Source: Komagataeibacter saccharivorans
GTDB taxonomy: Bacteria; Pseudomonadota; Alphaproteobacteria; Acetobacterales; Acetobacteraceae
Reading direction: 5' to 3'
NCBI RefSeq assembly: GCF_003207825.1
Contig: NZ_NKTY01000001.1
Coordinates: 1-64,000, forward strand
Length of the DNA: 64,000 nucleotides
A program made the translations under genes and the position numbers. The stretch's first letter is position 1. Every line of letters starts with the position of its first letter. Below are positions 27,986-39,656 of the stretch, in pieces. Below the pieces are notes generated by a model. That model worked only from the letters and a program-made list of their open reading frames with translations. It was not told the DNA's origin and did not search any database.

Positions 27986-29007
27986 TAGCCTGCTCCTCCG
28001 GGCAGAAGGCCCGTTACCATCAGGAATCCCGCGCTCAGCACCATCCACGCCAGCGAGAATGGCAGGAACACCTTCCACCCCAGCCGCATGAGCTGGTCGT
28101 AGCGATAGCGGGGGAATGTCGCGCGCACCCAGATGAACACGAACAGGCAGAACAGGATCTTGGCGATCAGCCACAGCGGCCCCGGTATCCATGTAAAGGG
28201 CGCGATGCCCAGCGGCGGCAGCCAGCCGCCAAGGAACAGGATGCTGACCATGCCGGACATGAGAAACATGTTCGCGTATTCGCCCAGAAAGAACAGGCCG
28301 AATGCCAGGGCTGAATATTCGACGAAGAAGCCCGCCACCAGTTCGCTCTCGCCTTCCGGCAGGTCAAAGGGCGCACGGTTGGTCTCGGCCAGCGCCGAGA
28401 TGAAAAACACGATGAACATCGGGAACATCGGCAGGCAGAACCAGACATGGCGCTGCGCCAGCACGATGTCATTGAGGTTGAGGCTGCCCACCGCCAGCAG
28501 GACCGATACGATCACCAGCCCGATGGACACTTCATACGACACCATCTGCGCCGCCGAACGCAGCCCGCCAAGAAACGCGTATTTGGAATTGGACGCCCAG
28601 CCCGCGATCAGGATGCCGTAAACACCCAGCGAGGAAATCGCCAGCAGATACAGGACACCCACATTGATGTTGGCGATGGCCAGCCCGTTCCCCGTGGGGA
28701 TCACCGCCCACGCCACCATGGCCAGCGAGAAGGTCAGGAACGGCGCGAACAGGAACAGCATCCTGTTTGCACCAGACGGGATGACCGTCTCCTTCGTCAG
28801 CATCTTGATCGCATCGGCGAAAGCCTGCAGCACGCCGAACGGGCCGTTTACATTCGGCCCCTTGCGCAACTGCATCGCGGCCATGACCTTACGTTCGGCC
28901 AGGGTCAGATACGCCACGCCCAGCAGCAGCGGCACCAGCACCGCCAGGGATTCCAGCACGATCAGCAGGATCTGGCCGATGACGGTATGAAAGAAGAAAT
29001 CAGCCAT
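27985..29007 (-). CDS. nuoH: NADH-quinone oxidoreductase subunit H
   Basis: 340 residues with eight membrane helices. It carries [25 protein letters not shown] at the quinone-chamber loop, [21 protein letters not shown] and the C-terminal [26 protein letters not shown], all invariant in the family. This subunit forms much of the quinone-binding chamber. The ribosome binding site GGAGTAGGG precedes the ATG, five bases after the nuoG stop. Confidence 0.97.
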   Translation of the reverse strand: MADFFFHTVIGQILLIVLESLAVLVPLLLGVAYLTLAERKVMAAMQLRKGPNVNGPFGVLQAFADAIKMLTKETVIPSGANRMLFLFAPFLTFSLAMVAWAVIPTGNGLAIANINVGVLYLLAISSLGVYGILIAGWASNSKYAFLGGLRSAAQMVSYEVSIGLVIVSVLLAVGSLNLNDIVLAQRHVWFCLPMFPMFIVFFISALAETNRAPFDLPEGESELVAGFFVEYSALAFGLFFLGEYANMFLMSGMVSILFLGGWLPPLGIAPFTWIPGPLWLIAKILFCLFVFIWVRATFPRYRYDQLMRLGWKVFLPFSLAWMVLSAGFLMVTGLLPGGAG

Positions 29008-29011
29008 GTCC

Positions 29012-31078
29012 CTACTCCGCAGCCTCGATGGCGGGGTGCACGTAAATCCCCGAACAGGTTTCCATGGTCGGACTGGCGCGGCACACGGCGTGGGTCAGGT
29101 AATAATCGGATATGACCGGCCGAAGCGGCGCATCCGACACCGGAACCGTCCCCGCATCGGGTGCCGTGGTGTCCGATGTGCCATGGCGGCTCCATGCCGC
29201 ATGCCCGAATACCGGGCTGGCCTGCACCATGCGCGCGCGCAGGGCTTCCAGCGTATCGTACGGCAGTTTGCGGCCCGCCACTTCGGAAAAGGCCCGCAGG
29301 ATGCGCCAGTCTTCACGCGCATCACCCGGCGGCATGACCGCGCGGAACGCTTCCTGCACGCGCCCTTCGGTATTGGTGTAGGTGCCCGGCTTTTCCGCAT
29401 AAAGCGTGCCCGGCAGGATCACATCCGCCCGCGCGGCACCCGCATCGCCATGATGCCCCTGATAGACGACGAAGGTTTCCGGCCCGATACGATCGGTCGG
29501 GAACTCGTCCGCGCCCAGCAGCCACAGCACGTCAACGCCGCCATCCAGCATGCCCGCGACATCACGCCCCTGTGGGCCGGGCAGGAAACCAAGATCCAGC
29601 CCCGCCACCCGGCTTGCCGCCGTATGCAGGACATTGAACCCATGCCAGTCCGGGCTGATCGCCCCGACCTTCGCCGCCAGATCCCAGCATGCACGCGCAA
29701 TCGCCTGCCCGTCCGGGCGGGTCAGCGCACCATGGCCGACAATGATCATCGGTTTTTTTGCGCCCGCCAGCACATCGGCAAACGGATGCGTGCCGTCGGC
29801 AAGGGCCGCCAGCGCGTCCGGCCCCTGCCCCAGCACATCCACTGCGTATGTCGGATCGGCATTGGGCGCGCCGATCATGCCGATGGGAAAACCACCCCGG
29901 CCTGCCGCAAGGTAGCGTTTACGGATACGCGCATTCAGCACGGGCGCTTCCTGCCGGGGAATGGAGCCTACGATCAGCAGGGCATCCGCATCCTCGATCC
30001 CGGCGATACCTGTGTTGAAAGTATAGAAGTCCCGGCGTGAAGTATCGTATTTCGCCCCGTCCTGACGGCAGTCAATATTGGGCGAACCCAATGTTTCCAT
30101 CAGATCCTTCAGCGCCATCATGCTTTCCGCATCGCACATGTCGCCCGCGATCGCGCCGATACGCTGGCCCGGCACATCCTTCAGCCGTGTGGCGATGGTG
30201 GCGAACGCATCCTGCCAGCTTGCGGGCTGGAGCCTGCCATCCACCCGCACCCAAGGCCGGTCCAGACGGCGGCGGCGGAACCCGTCCACAACAAAGCGCC
30301 CCTTGTCCGCCAGCCATTCCTCGTTCACTTCGTCATTGATGCGCGGCACGATGCGCAGCACGGCGGCCCCACGGGCCTGCATGACGATATTGGTGCCTAC
30401 CGCGTCGCACACATCGATTGAATCCGTGCGCTTGAGTTCCCACGACCGCGCGGTAAATGCGTAAGGCTGCGAAGTCAGCGCACCGACGGGGCAGATATCG
30501 ATCAGGTTGCCCGACAGTTCGGATGTCAGGGCCTTTTCAACATAATTGGTGATTTCCAGATTTTCCCCGCGCGAAATACCGCCCAGTTCCGGAACGCCCG
30601 CGATTTCGGTGGAAAACCGGATGCAGCGCGTACACTGGATGCACCGTGTCATGACCGTCTTGACCAGCGGGCCAAGATACTTGTCCGTCACCGCGCGCTT
30701 GTTTTCATGGTAACGGGTATGGTCCGCGCCATAACCGAATGCCTGATCCTGCAGGTCGCATTCGCCGCCCTGATCGCAGATCGGACAGTCAAGCGGGTGA
30801 TTGATCAGCAGGAACTCCATCACCGCGCGGCGGGCGCGACGCACCACCTCCGTATCGGTGAAGATCTGCATGCCTTCGTTTATGGGAAACCCGCAGGAGG
30901 CGACTGGCTTGCGCCCGCCCGAGACCTCGACCATGCACATACGGCAGTTGCCCGCCACCGACAGGCGTTCGTGATAACAGAAACGCGGGATTTCCTTGCC
31001 CGCCGCCTCACACGCCTGAAGGGCGCTGGAACCTGCCGCGACCTCGACGGGAATACCGTCAACGGTTACTTTCACCAT
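29012..31078 (-). CDS. nuoG: NADH-quinone oxidoreductase subunit G
   Basis: 688 residues. The N-terminal domain carries the [2Fe-2S] ligands Cys34, Cys45, Cys48 and Cys62, then the His94/Cys98/Cys101/Cys107 set ([14 protein letters not shown]) and the Cys146/149/152/196 set (CIQCTRC…CPVGA) for [4Fe-4S] clusters. A long molybdopterin-oxidoreductase-like domain follows and is probably structural. The extra N7-type ligand set of E. coli is not obvious. A ribosome binding site GGAGTAGGA precedes the ATG. Confidence 0.96.
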   Translation of the reverse strand: MVKVTVDGIPVEVAAGSSALQACEAAGKEIPRFCYHERLSVAGNCRMCMVEVSGGRKPVASCGFPINEGMQIFTDTEVVRRARRAVMEFLLINHPLDCPICDQGGECDLQDQAFGYGADHTRYHENKRAVTDKYLGPLVKTVMTRCIQCTRCIRFSTEIAGVPELGGISRGENLEITNYVEKALTSELSGNLIDICPVGALTSQPYAFTARSWELKRTDSIDVCDAVGTNIVMQARGAAVLRIVPRINDEVNEEWLADKGRFVVDGFRRRRLDRPWVRVDGRLQPASWQDAFATIATRLKDVPGQRIGAIAGDMCDAESMMALKDLMETLGSPNIDCRQDGAKYDTSRRDFYTFNTGIAGIEDADALLIVGSIPRQEAPVLNARIRKRYLAAGRGGFPIGMIGAPNADPTYAVDVLGQGPDALAALADGTHPFADVLAGAKKPMIIVGHGALTRPDGQAIARACWDLAAKVGAISPDWHGFNVLHTAASRVAGLDLGFLPGPQGRDVAGMLDGGVDVLWLLGADEFPTDRIGPETFVVYQGHHGDAGAARADVILPGTLYAEKPGTYTNTEGRVQEAFRAVMPPGDAREDWRILRAFSEVAGRKLPYDTLEALRARMVQASPVFGHAAWSRHGTSDTTAPDAGTVPVSDAPLRPVISDYYLTHAVCRASPTMETCSGIYVHPAIEAAE

Positions 31079-31083
31079 TGTTC

Positions 31084-32409
31084 CTACTCCGCCGCTTCAT
31101 TCATGCCAGCCGGAACCTGTACGGTCCGGCTACCGCCATGCGCCGCCTTGTAGGCGTGGATACGTTCTTCCATCACCGGGCGGAAACGGCGGATCAGCCC
31201 CTGGATCGGCCATGCCGCCGCATCGCCCAGCGCGCAGATGGTGTGTCCTTCCACCTGCCGGGTGACCTGCTCCAGCATGTCGATTTCCTCGATTTCCGCG
31301 CGGCCCTGCACCATGCGGTCCATGATGCGCATCATCCAGCCCGTGCCCTCGCGGCACGGCGTGCACTGGCCACAGCTTTCATGCTTGAAGAATTTGGAGA
31401 ACCGCGCGATGGCCGCGATGATATCGGTGGATTTGTCCATCACGATCATGCAGCCGGTACCGAGGCCGGACCCCTCGGCGCGCAGGCTGTCGTAATCCAT
31501 CAGCACGTTTTCACACACGTCACGCGGCAGCATGGGTACCGAACAGCCGCCAGGTATGACCGCCAGCAGGTTATCCCACCCGCCGCGCACGCCACCGCCA
31601 TGCTTTTCGATGATGTCCTTCATCGGGACACCCAGCTCCTCCTCAAACACGCAGGGCGTGTTGACGTGACCCGATATGGCCATGAGCTTGGTACCCGCGT
31701 TGTTGGGCCGCCCCAGCCCGGCGAACCATGCCGCGCCACGGCGCAGGATGGTGGCGGAAACTGCAATGCTTTCCACATTGTTGACCGTAGTGGGGCAGCC
31801 ATACAGCCCCATCGCCGCCGGGAAAGGCGGCTTCATGCGCGGCTGGCCTTTCTTGCCCTCAAGACTTTCCAGCAGGGCGGTTTCTTCCCCGCAGATATAG
31901 GCACCCGCGCCGCGATGGATATAAAAGTCGAAATCCCAGCCCGACCCGCAGGCGTTCTTCCCGATCAGTCCGGCTTCATATGCCTCGTCAATGGCATGCT
32001 GGAGATGACGGGCCTCGTTATAGAATTCGCCACGGATATAGATGTAAGCCGTATGCGCACCCATGGCGAAAGAGGCGATCAGCGCGCTTTCCACCAGCTT
32101 GTGCGGGTCATGGCGCAGGATTTCGCGGTCCTTGCAGGTGCCGGGTTCCGACTCATCGCCATTGATGACCAGGTAATGCGGTCGCCCATCATTCTTTTTG
32201 GGCATGAACGACCATTTGACGCCGGTGGGGAAACCCGCCCCGCCCCGGCCACGCAGGCCGGACGCCTTCATCTCGTTAATGATGGCATCGCGCCCGCGCG
32301 CCAGTATCGCGCCCGTATTGTCCCAGTCGCCGCGGGCACGGGCACCTGCCAGCTTCCAGTCATTCTGGCCATACAGGTTGGTAAAGATGCGGTCCTTGTC
32401 CTGAAGCAT
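31084..32409 (-). CDS. nuoF: NADH-quinone oxidoreductase subunit F (NADH/FMN site)
   Basis: 441 residues. [16 protein letters not shown] (51-66) is the NADH/FMN loop, [14 protein letters not shown] (84-97) binds flavin, and Cys346, Cys349, Cys352 (ESCGQCTPC) with Cys392 bind cluster N3. The ATG at 32409 is preceded by GGAGTAAGG; a longer frame upstream has no family similarity. It is the entry point of electrons from NADH. Confidence 0.97.
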   Translation of the reverse strand: MLQDKDRIFTNLYGQNDWKLAGARARGDWDNTGAILARGRDAIINEMKASGLRGRGGAGFPTGVKWSFMPKKNDGRPHYLVINGDESEPGTCKDREILRHDPHKLVESALIASFAMGAHTAYIYIRGEFYNEARHLQHAIDEAYEAGLIGKNACGSGWDFDFYIHRGAGAYICGEETALLESLEGKKGQPRMKPPFPAAMGLYGCPTTVNNVESIAVSATILRRGAAWFAGLGRPNNAGTKLMAISGHVNTPCVFEEELGVPMKDIIEKHGGGVRGGWDNLLAVIPGGCSVPMLPRDVCENVLMDYDSLRAEGSGLGTGCMIVMDKSTDIIAAIARFSKFFKHESCGQCTPCREGTGWMMRIMDRMVQGRAEIEEIDMLEQVTRQVEGHTICALGDAAAWPIQGLIRRFRPVMEERIHAYKAAHGGSRTVQVPAGMNEAAE

Positions 32410-32413
32410 GACC

Positions 32414-33064
32414 TTACTCCTGCCCCTGCGGCTTCTGCACCGCATCTTCGCGCAGGACCTTGCGTCCACCCGCCGGGGCGCAGGCCATGCGCGCGATGGT
32501 CGGGCCGGGCGTGGGCCGTTCGCCCCGGCGCAGGGCCTCGATCAGTTCAAGCGTGCGCGGGCCGTCCAGGTCCTCGTAATAATCATCGTCAACCTGCAGG
32601 ATCGGGGCGTTGGAGCATGCCCCCAGACATTCGACCTCGGTCAGGGTGAACAGGCCGTCCTTGCTGGTTTCGCCAAAACTGGTGATGCCGGTAGCCGCCT
32701 TACACGCCGCCGTTACATCATCCGAACCACGCAGCCAGCATGACGTGGTGGTGCAGACCTGCAGGTGATACCGACCGATCGGGGTGGTGTTGAACATGAG
32801 GTAAAAGGTCGCGACCTCGTAAACCCGGATCGGCGCCATTTCCAGCCGTTCGGCCACCACATCCATGGCCACGCGGGGTATCCACGCGCTGCCGGTCGCG
32901 CGGCCCATCTGTTTCTGCACGATATACAGTAGCGGCAGCACCCCGCTTGCCTTGCGCTCGGGCGGATATTTGGCAAGGACCGTGGCGATCTGGCGCTCAC
33001 TGTCCTCATCAAATGCGAAATGGGTCGGTTCCGCGCCCTGTGGCGCGTCGGATTGGACGGACAT
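32414..33064 (-). CDS. nuoE: NADH-quinone oxidoreductase subunit E
   Basis: 216 residues from the ATG at 33064, which has AGGTGA at a good distance; a GTG three codons earlier is also possible. The thioredoxin-like [2Fe-2S] domain has Cys104, Cys109 (CTTTSC), Cys146 and Cys150 (CLGAC), the N1a ligand pattern. The C-terminal tail of about 60 residues is polar. It starts five bases after the nuoD stop. Confidence 0.95.
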   Translation of the reverse strand: MSVQSDAPQGAEPTHFAFDEDSERQIATVLAKYPPERKASGVLPLLYIVQKQMGRATGSAWIPRVAMDVVAERLEMAPIRVYEVATFYLMFNTTPIGRYHLQVCTTTSCWLRGSDDVTAACKAATGITSFGETSKDGLFTLTEVECLGACSNAPILQVDDDYYEDLDGPRTLELIEALRRGERPTPGPTIARMACAPAGGRKVLREDAVQKPQGQE

Positions 33065-33069
33065 GTCGG

Positions 33070-34326
33070 TCACCTGTCAATCTCGCCAAAAACCAGATCC
33101 AGCGATCCGATAATGGCCACGGCATCAGCCAGCATGTGCCGGCGCGACATCTCGTCGATTGCCTGGAGATGGGAAAAACCCGTGGGCCGGATCTTGCAGC
33201 GATACGGCCGGTTGCTGCCATCGGCCACCAGATACACGCCGAATTCCCCCTTGGGGGTTTCGGTTACGGTGTAAGTAGCGCCCGGCGGCACGTGATAGCC
33301 TTCGGTAAACAGCTTGAAATGATGGATCAGCGCTTCCATGGACCGCTTCATCTCGCGCCGTGGCGGGGGCGTGATCTTGTGGTCCTGCACCTTGACCGGG
33401 CCGGGACGGATCTGTTCCAGACACTGCCTGATGATGCTGACGCTTTCGCGCATTTCCGCCACACGGATCAGGTAGCGGTCGTAGCAATCACCCTGCCTGC
33501 CGACCGGCACGTTGAATTCCACCTTGGCGTAATTGTCATAGGGCTGGCTGCGCCGCAGATCCCACGGCACGCCCGAAGCCCGCAGGCATGGGCCACTGAA
33601 CCCCCAGGCCAACGCCTGTTCGGTCGTGAACACGCCAATGCCAACCGTGCGCTGTTTCCAGATGCGGTTGTTGGTCAGAAGCGATTCCAGATCGTCGATC
33701 CAGCGCGGGAAGGTCGTGGCCCAGTCCGCGATACGCTCTTCCAGCCCGGCGGGCAGGTCACGCGAGACACCGCCGGGACGGACATAGTTGGCGTGGAAAC
33801 GCGCGCCGGACGCTGCCTCATAAAACTCGAGCAGCTTTTCACGTTCCTCATACCCCCACAGCGCAGGCGTCAGTGCGCCACAGTCCAGCCCGAAGGAGGT
33901 CAGGTTGAGGATATGATTCAGAATGCGCGTGATCTCGGCAAACATGACGCGTATCCAGCGCGCGCGGTCCGGGGCCTCGATCCCCAGCAGCTTTTCAACC
34001 GCCAGCGCGAAGGCCTGCTCCTCACACATGGGGGAGACGTAGTCGAGCCGGTCGAAATACGGCAGCGCCTTGGGATAGGTCTTGTATTCGATCAGCTTTT
34101 CCGTGCCGCGATGCAGCAGGCCGACATGCGGAATGGCACGGGCGACAACCTCGCCCTCCATTTCCAGCACAAGCCGCAGCACGCCATGCGCGGATGGATG
34201 CTGGGGACCGAAATTAAGCGCGTGGGAATCAATTTCCACCACATGCCGCCGCACTTCGCCGGTATCGTCCTCCGGCAGGAGTGAGTCGGGAACAGCGGCA
34301 TCGCTACGAAGGGTTACGTCGCTCAT
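33070..34326 (-). CDS. nuoD: NADH-quinone oxidoreductase subunit D
   Basis: 418 residues. The quinone-site motif [21 protein letters not shown] and [28 protein letters not shown] are present, together with the C-terminal [10 protein letters not shown] end found in the 49-kDa family. Separate nuoC and nuoD genes occur here, unlike the fused E. coli form. It lies seven bases after the nuoC stop. Confidence 0.97.
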   Translation of the reverse strand: MSDVTLRSDAAVPDSLLPEDDTGEVRRHVVEIDSHALNFGPQHPSAHGVLRLVLEMEGEVVARAIPHVGLLHRGTEKLIEYKTYPKALPYFDRLDYVSPMCEEQAFALAVEKLLGIEAPDRARWIRVMFAEITRILNHILNLTSFGLDCGALTPALWGYEEREKLLEFYEAASGARFHANYVRPGGVSRDLPAGLEERIADWATTFPRWIDDLESLLTNNRIWKQRTVGIGVFTTEQALAWGFSGPCLRASGVPWDLRRSQPYDNYAKVEFNVPVGRQGDCYDRYLIRVAEMRESVSIIRQCLEQIRPGPVKVQDHKITPPPRREMKRSMEALIHHFKLFTEGYHVPPGATYTVTETPKGEFGVYLVADGSNRPYRCKIRPTGFSHLQAIDEMSRRHMLADAVAIIGSLDLVFGEIDR

Positions 34327-34333
34327 CTGTCGC

Positions 34334-35005
34334 CTACCCCTGTCGTTTCATGTTCTGGCGGCTGGCATGCGCCTTTTCATCGCCCGGCAGGGTCAGGATT
34401 CCCTCCCATGGCGATTCAAAATCGAAATTGCGGAAGTCCTGCACCAGATCGACGGGTTCATAGACAACCTGACGCCGTTCGCTGTCGTACCGCATCTCCA
34501 CATATCCGGTCAGCGGGAAGTCCTTGCGCAGCGGATGCCCTTCGAAGCCGTAATCGGTCAGGATGCGCCGCAGGTCGGGCTGATCGGTAAACAGGATACC
34601 GAACAGGTCGTAGGCCTCGCGCTCCCACCATGTCGCGGCGGGCCAGATCTGGTGCACTGACGGGACGGGAGCCGTCTCGTCAGTGGTCACGATCACGCGG
34701 ATACGGTGGTTATGGGTAACGGACAGCAGGTTGTAGACTACATCGAACCGTTCAGGCCGGTCGGGAAAGTCCACGCCGCAAATGTCCATCACCTGCTGGC
34801 AGGCAAATTGCGGATCGTCACGCAGCATGAGCATGAGCGCCAGCAGCCGGTCGCGTGTGGTGCGTACCACCAGTTCGCCCTTTTCCAGACCGGCGGAAAT
34901 AATGCCCGGAACCCGTGTGGACAGGTGGAAGGTGATGGCCCCCAGCCCACCCGACACTGCGTACGGCACCACCGCCGATGGGGACGTGTTTGCTGGTTCA
35001 GCCAC
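34334..35005 (-). CDS. nuoC: NADH-quinone oxidoreductase subunit C
   Basis: 223 residues. The 30-kDa signature [39 protein letters not shown] is intact. The start is a GTG at 35005 that overlaps the nuoB stop by eight bases. It is a structural subunit of the hydrophilic arm next to NuoD. Confidence 0.96.
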   Translation of the reverse strand: MAEPANTSPSAVVPYAVSGGLGAITFHLSTRVPGIISAGLEKGELVVRTTRDRLLALMLMLRDDPQFACQQVMDICGVDFPDRPERFDVVYNLLSVTHNHRIRVIVTTDETAPVPSVHQIWPAATWWEREAYDLFGILFTDQPDLRRILTDYGFEGHPLRKDFPLTGYVEMRYDSERRQVVYEPVDLVQDFRNFDFESPWEGILTLPGDEKAHASRQNMKRQG

Positions 35006-35576
35006 GGCGTATTGTCCCTGTCCTACGAATTTTCTTCTGAAGCTGCATGATGCCGTAGATCAGCGCTTCCGCCGTGGGCGGGCAGCCGGGCACATACACA
35101 TCAACCGGCACGATCCGGTCACAGCCCCGCACGACGGAGTAGGAATAGTGGTAATACCCGCCCCCGTTGGCGCATGACCCCATGGAGATGACCCAGCGCG
35201 GTTCGGCCATCTGGTCGTAAACCCGGCGCAGCGCGGGGGCCATCTTGTTGGTCAGAGTACCCGCTACGATCATCACGTCCGACTGGCGGGGCGAACCGCG
35301 CGGGATGATGCCCATGCGATCCAGATCGTAGCGCGGCATGTAGGCGTGGATCATTTCCACCGCGCAGCAGGCCAGCCCGAAGGACATGGGCCACAGGCTG
35401 CCCGTCCGGCCCCAGTTCACCAGTTTGTCGAGATTCGCGACCACGAAGCCCTTTTCGGTAATCTCGCCCGTGATGCCCTTGATTACGGCGTCCTGCTCCG
35501 CCCCCGGCGGCAGCATTTCACGATTCCAGGCGATGCTGTCCGCAGGCCGACCAGGCCCGGATGTATCGTTGCCCAT
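34998..35576 (-). CDS. nuoB: NADH-quinone oxidoreductase subunit B (cluster N2)
   Basis: 192 residues. Cluster N2 ligands are Cys70-Cys71 (GLACCAVEM), Cys135 (MGSCANGGG) and Cys165 (VPGCPPTAE). The ATG at 35576 has GGAGG seven bases upstream; the ATG at 35597, almost touching the nuoA stop, lacks a ribosome binding site. N2 passes electrons to quinone. Confidence 0.96.
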   Translation of the reverse strand: MGNDTSGPGRPADSIAWNREMLPPGAEQDAVIKGITGEITEKGFVVANLDKLVNWGRTGSLWPMSFGLACCAVEMIHAYMPRYDLDRMGIIPRGSPRQSDVMIVAGTLTNKMAPALRRVYDQMAEPRWVISMGSCANGGGYYHYSYSVVRGCDRIVPVDVYVPGCPPTAEALIYGIMQLQKKIRRTGTIRRG

Positions 35577-35599
35577 TGGTGCGCCTCCGCTTGTCATGC

Positions 35600-35965
35600 T
35601 CAATCCCAGTCCAGCGCGCCCTTGCTCCATTCATAGATGAAGCCAACCACCAGAACGCCCAGAAAACCCATCATGGACAGGAAACCAAACCACCCGATCC
35701 GCGATAGACTCATTGCCCATGGGAAGAGGAATGCGACCTCAAGGTCGAAAATGATGAACAGGATCGCGACCAGATAGAACCGCACATCAAAGCGGTGGCG
35801 CGCATCATCAAAAGCCTCGAAACCGCATTCGTAAGCCGACGTTTTTTCGGCATAGGGTTTCTGGTGGCCAAACAGCAGCGAACTGCCCAGCATCGCGCCA
35901 GCGATGACCACCGCAATGCACCCGAATATCAGCACGGGCAAATAATCAGTGATAACGGGATGCAT
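35600..35965 (-). CDS. nuoA: NADH-quinone oxidoreductase subunit A
   Basis: 121 residues with three membrane helices. The conserved loop [47 protein letters not shown] contains the redox-sensitive Cys and the membrane-border acidic residues. The ATG at 35965 gives the usual N-terminus [14 protein letters not shown]. It is the first gene of the operon; the 230 bases upstream (35966-36195) should carry the nuo promoter and hold no other gene that I can see. Confidence 0.95.
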   Translation of the reverse strand: MHPVITDYLPVLIFGCIAVVIAGAMLGSSLLFGHQKPYAEKTSAYECGFEAFDDARHRFDVRFYLVAILFIIFDLEVAFLFPWAMSLSRIGWFGFLSMMGFLGVLVVGFIYEWSKGALDWD

Positions 35966-36196
35966 GTTCCGTGTTCCCAACCTGTTAAGAAGCCATCTGC
36001 GTGTCTTTATCGACTTATGTGTGGCTTCGGGGATGCTAGACCCAACGTGGTGCAGGGAACAGTTACTTAACCGTGTTCTTTCAGGAACATTACTGTGAGG
36101 ATAGATACAGGACCGGATACGTCAATATTGCGTGAATATTTGTTTACGCACGGTTTATTGTTCTCATTTTCCCGTGTGCCACCTGATTGAAGGCAC

Positions 36197-36227
36197 AAAA
36201 AAACGCCAGCGCTGAAGCGTCTGGCGT
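36197..36227 (-). terminator. Intrinsic terminator of the tRNA-Val/tRNA-Asp unit
   Basis: On the minus strand ACGCCAGACGC / GCGCTGGCGT pairs strongly (36203-36227) and is followed by a run of six or more T residues. It lies about 28 bases past the tRNA-Asp CCA end and upstream of nuoA. Confidence 0.92.
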
Positions 36228-36254
36228 GTCTGCCGGAAAAACCGGATAACCACG

Positions 36255-36331
<77 letters not shown>

Positions 36332-36372
36332 ATGGTGTGTGCCCCTGCCCCGCAATGCGGAACGAGGGAATA

Positions 36373-36447
36373 TGGTGGGCGATGACGGGATCGAACCGCC
36401 GACCCTCTCGGTGTAAACGAGATGCTCTACCGCTAAGCTAATCGCCC
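36373..36447 (-). tRNA. tRNA-Val(UAC)
   Basis: 75 bases with encoded CCA. Acceptor stem GGGCGAT/ATCGCCC, anticodon loop TTTACAC giving anticodon TAC, and T arm GGCGGTTCGATCCCGTC. It heads a two-tRNA unit just downstream of the HU terminator, an arrangement common in alphaproteobacteria. Confidence 0.97.
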
Positions 36448-36468
36448 GCGACCCTACTAAGCGATTGC

Positions 36469-36502
36469 AAAAAAAGGGGCAACCCAAAAAATGGATTGCC
36501 CC
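36469..36502 (-). terminator. Intrinsic terminator of the HU gene
   Basis: The minus-strand stem GGGGCAATCC / GGGTTGCCCC (36476-36485 with 36493-36502) is followed by seven T residues. It lies about 30 bases past the hup stop and directly before tRNA-Val. Confidence 0.9.
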
Positions 36503-36531
36503 TTCTTTTTTTCCTGAAAAATCAGTCAGCC

Positions 36532-36819
36532 TTACTTGCTGACAGCTTCCTTCAGGTTCTTGCCCGGCTTGAAACGGACGGAAGTGGAAGCCGGAATGTC
36601 CAGCGGCTCACCCGTGCGGGGGTTACGCCCCTTGGCTGCCTTGCGGGTCGCCGTCACGAACGTGCCGAAACCGACCAGACGGACTTCCTGCTTGTTTGCC
36701 AGCGCCTTTTCGATCGCACCGAAAACCGCATCAACCACTTCGCTGGCTTTTGCCTTCGCCAGATCGGCTTCCTCGGCTACCGCAGCAACGAGTTCCTGCT
36801 TGTTAAGTGGCTTCTCCAT
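36532..36819 (-). CDS. DNA-binding protein HU
   Basis: 95 residues. The DNA-binding arm GFGTFVTATRKAAKGRNPRTGEPLDIPA and the dimer core MEKPLNKQELVAAVAEEADL identify an HU-beta type protein. The ATG at 36819 has GAAAGG upstream. HU bends and compacts DNA. The location downstream of lon is shared with many alphaproteobacteria. Confidence 0.95.
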   Translation of the reverse strand: MEKPLNKQELVAAVAEEADLAKAKASEVVDAVFGAIEKALANKQEVRLVGFGTFVTATRKAAKGRNPRTGEPLDIPASTSVRFKPGKNLKEAVSK

Positions 36820-36924
36820 TTTACGCCTTTCTTTGTACTGTGCGCCTACGCAATCATTCAAAAGTCGCGCCGCATTTCTGCACGCACTATGCCGCTGTTT
36901 TGTCTCACGTCAACCAACAGAATT

Positions 36925-36955
36925 GGAGGAATGACAGAGAAATCCGTCATTCTCC
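36925..36955 (-). other. Inverted repeat between lon and hup (possible lon terminator)
   Basis: GGAG-G-AATGAC (36925-36935) pairs with GTCATTCTCC (36946-36955) over ten positions with one bulged base. It is about 44 bases past the lon stop. No T-tract follows on the minus strand, so terminator function is tentative; the rest of 36820-36998 would be the hup promoter region. Confidence 0.4.
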
Positions 36956-36998
36956 TTCTGCACGACAATTCTGCGCCGTAGCCTCTGCCCGATATTGA

Positions 36999-39485
36999 CT
37001 AATGCGTCAACGCGGGCGCTGCCGTGCTTGCGGTATCAGCCGGTGTTACCGGTTCCGTCCACTCGATCGGCTCAGGCTTGTGCACCAGCGCCTGACCAAT
37101 CACCTCATCCACATGGGAAACCGGCAGGATGGTCAGCGCGGTCTTCACGACATCGGGAATGTCGATCAGGTCCTTCTCGTTATCCTTGGGGATGAAGATG
37201 GTCGTCAGCCCCGCACGATGGGCCGCCAGCAGCTTTTCCTTAAGCCCACCAATGGCCAGCACGCGGCCACGCAGGGTGATTTCCCCCGTCATGCCCACTT
37301 CCCGGCGCACGGGAATGCCCGTCATCACGCTGACCAGCGATGTCGCCATGGCGATACCCGCCGACGGACCATCCTTCGGCGTAGCCCCTTCGGGCACATG
37401 CACATGCAGGTCACGCTTTTCAAACAGGTCCGGGCTGATCCCGAACGTAACAGCGCGGCTGCGGACGTAGGAAAGGGCCGCAGCTACGCTTTCCTTCATC
37501 ACATCGCCCAGCTTGCCGGTCAGCTTGATGTTGCCCTTGCCCGGCACCATCACACTTTCGATGGTCAGGATTTCTCCCCCCACCTCGGTCCAGGCCAGTC
37601 CCGTCACGACTCCGACCATGTCTTCCGACTCGGTCTCCCCGTGCAGGAACCGCTTTACCCCTGCGTATTTCTCAAGGTTTTCAGCCGTGATCGCCACGGT
37701 CTTCGCCTTGCCGGTCACGATTTCGGTCACTGCCTTGCGGGCCAGTGTCGCAATTTCGCGCTCAAGGTTACGCACGCCCGCTTCACGCGTGTAGCTGCGG
37801 ATCAGTTCCCGCAGCGCATCATCGGAAACAGACCATTCGCCCGGCTTGAGATTGTTCGCCGCCGTCTGCTTGGACAGCAGGTGACGCTTCGCGATCTCGA
37901 CCTTTTCGTCTTCCGTGTACCCGGACAGGCGAATGATCTCCATGCGATCCAGCAGGGGCTGGGGCATGTTCAGGCTGTTGGCCGTGGTAATGAACATCAC
38001 ATCCGACAGGTCGTAATCGACCTCCAGATAGTGATCGCCAAAAGTGGCGTTCTGTTCGGGGTCCAGCACTTCGAGCAATGCGGAGGACGGATCACCGCGC
38101 CAGTCGGCGCCCAGCTTGTCGATCTCGTCCAGCAGGAACAGCGGGTTTGAGGTCTTGGCCTTCTTCATGCCCTGAATGATCTTGCCGGGCATGGAGCCGA
38201 TATAGGTACGACGGTGGCCCCGGATTTCGGCTTCGTCACGCATCCCGCCCAGCGACATGCGGACATACTGCCGCCCCGTCGCCTTGGCGATGGACTTTGC
38301 CAGCGAGGTCTTGCCAACACCCGGCGGCCCCACGAGGCACAGGATCGGCCCCTTGAGCTTCTGCGCGCGACTCTGCACGGCCAGATACTCGATGATGCGT
38401 TCCTTGACCTTTTCCAGACCATAATGATCCGTATCAAGGACCTGCTGGGCTTCCGACAGGTCATGACGGACCTTGGAACGCTTCTTCCACGGGATGCCCA
38501 GAATCCAGTCGAGATAGTTGCGCACCACCGTCGATTCGGCGGACATCGGGCTCATGCTCCGCAGCTTCTTCAGCTCGGCCACCGCCTTTTCGCGCGCTTC
38601 CTTGCTCAGCTTGGTCTTGGCGATCTTTTCCTCAAGCTCGGCGGTCTCGTCCTTCCCGTCCTCACCTTCACCCAGTTCCTTCTGGATCGCCTTGAGCTGC
38701 TCGTTCAGGTAGTACTCGCGCTGCGTCTTTTCCATCTGCCGCTTCACGCGGTTACGGATGCGCTTTTCCACCTGCAGCACGCCGATTTCGGCTTCGATAT
38801 GCGCAAAAACCCGTTCCAGACGTGCGTTCACGTCCTGAATTTCAAGGATTTCCTGCTTTTCGGGAATCTTCAGGTTCAGATGACTGGCAATGGTATCCGC
38901 CAGCTTGGACAGATCATCAATCTGGTTAAGGGAGACCAGCACCTCGGGTGCGATCTTCTTGTTCAGCTTGATATACTGCTCGAACTGACCAATCAGCGTG
39001 CGGCCGATCGCTTCGGCTTCCTTGCCGTCGCTCTCCTGCTCCGGCACGTCCTCGATCTCGGCCTCGAAATGACCATCGATTTCATGCAGCGCCGTAATGT
39101 GGGCGCGGCGGCCACCTTCGACCAGCACCTTCACCGTGCCGTCTGGCAGCTTGAGCAACTGCAGGATGGTGGAGACCGTACCGTAACGATAGATGTCATC
39201 CGGCGTAGGGTCATCCTGCGCGGCGTTCTTCTGCGCGACCAGCAGGATCTGCTTGTCGCTGCGCGTTACGGCTTCCAGCGCGCGGACGGATTTCTCACGC
39301 CCGACGAACAGCGGCACGATCATGTGCGGGAAAACGACAATATCACGCAGCGGCAGCACGGCCATCGTGTCGTGCCCGTTTTCGACTTCCTCGGGCTCGC
39401 GCGTTGCGGGTACCTGTGCTGCTGCCTTGTTTTCGATGGGGTCCGTCCCTTCGGGGACGGGATTCAGTCTGTCAGTTTCAGACAT
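36999..39485 (-). CDS. lon: ATP-dependent protease Lon
   Basis: 828 residues. The N-terminal substrate domain starts [23 protein letters not shown]. The AAA+ module has Walker [14 protein letters not shown] and the block [25 protein letters not shown]. The protease domain has the catalytic serine in [15 protein letters not shown] and the lysine region further on ([13 protein letters not shown]). The ATG at 39485 is preceded by AGGAGGT. Lon removes damaged and regulatory proteins. Order tig-clpP-clpX-lon-hup is conserved in alphaproteobacteria. Confidence 0.97.
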   Translation of the reverse strand: MSETDRLNPVPEGTDPIENKAAAQVPATREPEEVENGHDTMAVLPLRDIVVFPHMIVPLFVGREKSVRALEAVTRSDKQILLVAQKNAAQDDPTPDDIYRYGTVSTILQLLKLPDGTVKVLVEGGRRAHITALHEIDGHFEAEIEDVPEQESDGKEAEAIGRTLIGQFEQYIKLNKKIAPEVLVSLNQIDDLSKLADTIASHLNLKIPEKQEILEIQDVNARLERVFAHIEAEIGVLQVEKRIRNRVKRQMEKTQREYYLNEQLKAIQKELGEGEDGKDETAELEEKIAKTKLSKEAREKAVAELKKLRSMSPMSAESTVVRNYLDWILGIPWKKRSKVRHDLSEAQQVLDTDHYGLEKVKERIIEYLAVQSRAQKLKGPILCLVGPPGVGKTSLAKSIAKATGRQYVRMSLGGMRDEAEIRGHRRTYIGSMPGKIIQGMKKAKTSNPLFLLDEIDKLGADWRGDPSSALLEVLDPEQNATFGDHYLEVDYDLSDVMFITTANSLNMPQPLLDRMEIIRLSGYTEDEKVEIAKRHLLSKQTAANNLKPGEWSVSDDALRELIRSYTREAGVRNLEREIATLARKAVTEIVTGKAKTVAITAENLEKYAGVKRFLHGETESEDMVGVVTGLAWTEVGGEILTIESVMVPGKGNIKLTGKLGDVMKESVAAALSYVRSRAVTFGISPDLFEKRDLHVHVPEGATPKDGPSAGIAMATSLVSVMTGIPVRREVGMTGEITLRGRVLAIGGLKEKLLAAHRAGLTTIFIPKDNEKDLIDIPDVVKTALTILPVSHVDEVIGQALVHKPEPIEWTEPVTPADTASTAAPALTH

Positions 39486-39656
39486 ATTATGTTCGACCTC
39501 CTGATGGACGATCCCGGATGGACACCCGCCCTGGCGGCCTGCCCATCCGTTGCGCCGCATATGCGACAACCTTAAAGCTTCATGTTGTCACGACGCCGCA
39601 CCACCACAACCCCGGTGGTGCCATTTCAGCGGAGAGACCAGGCCGCGCCGGGGGCC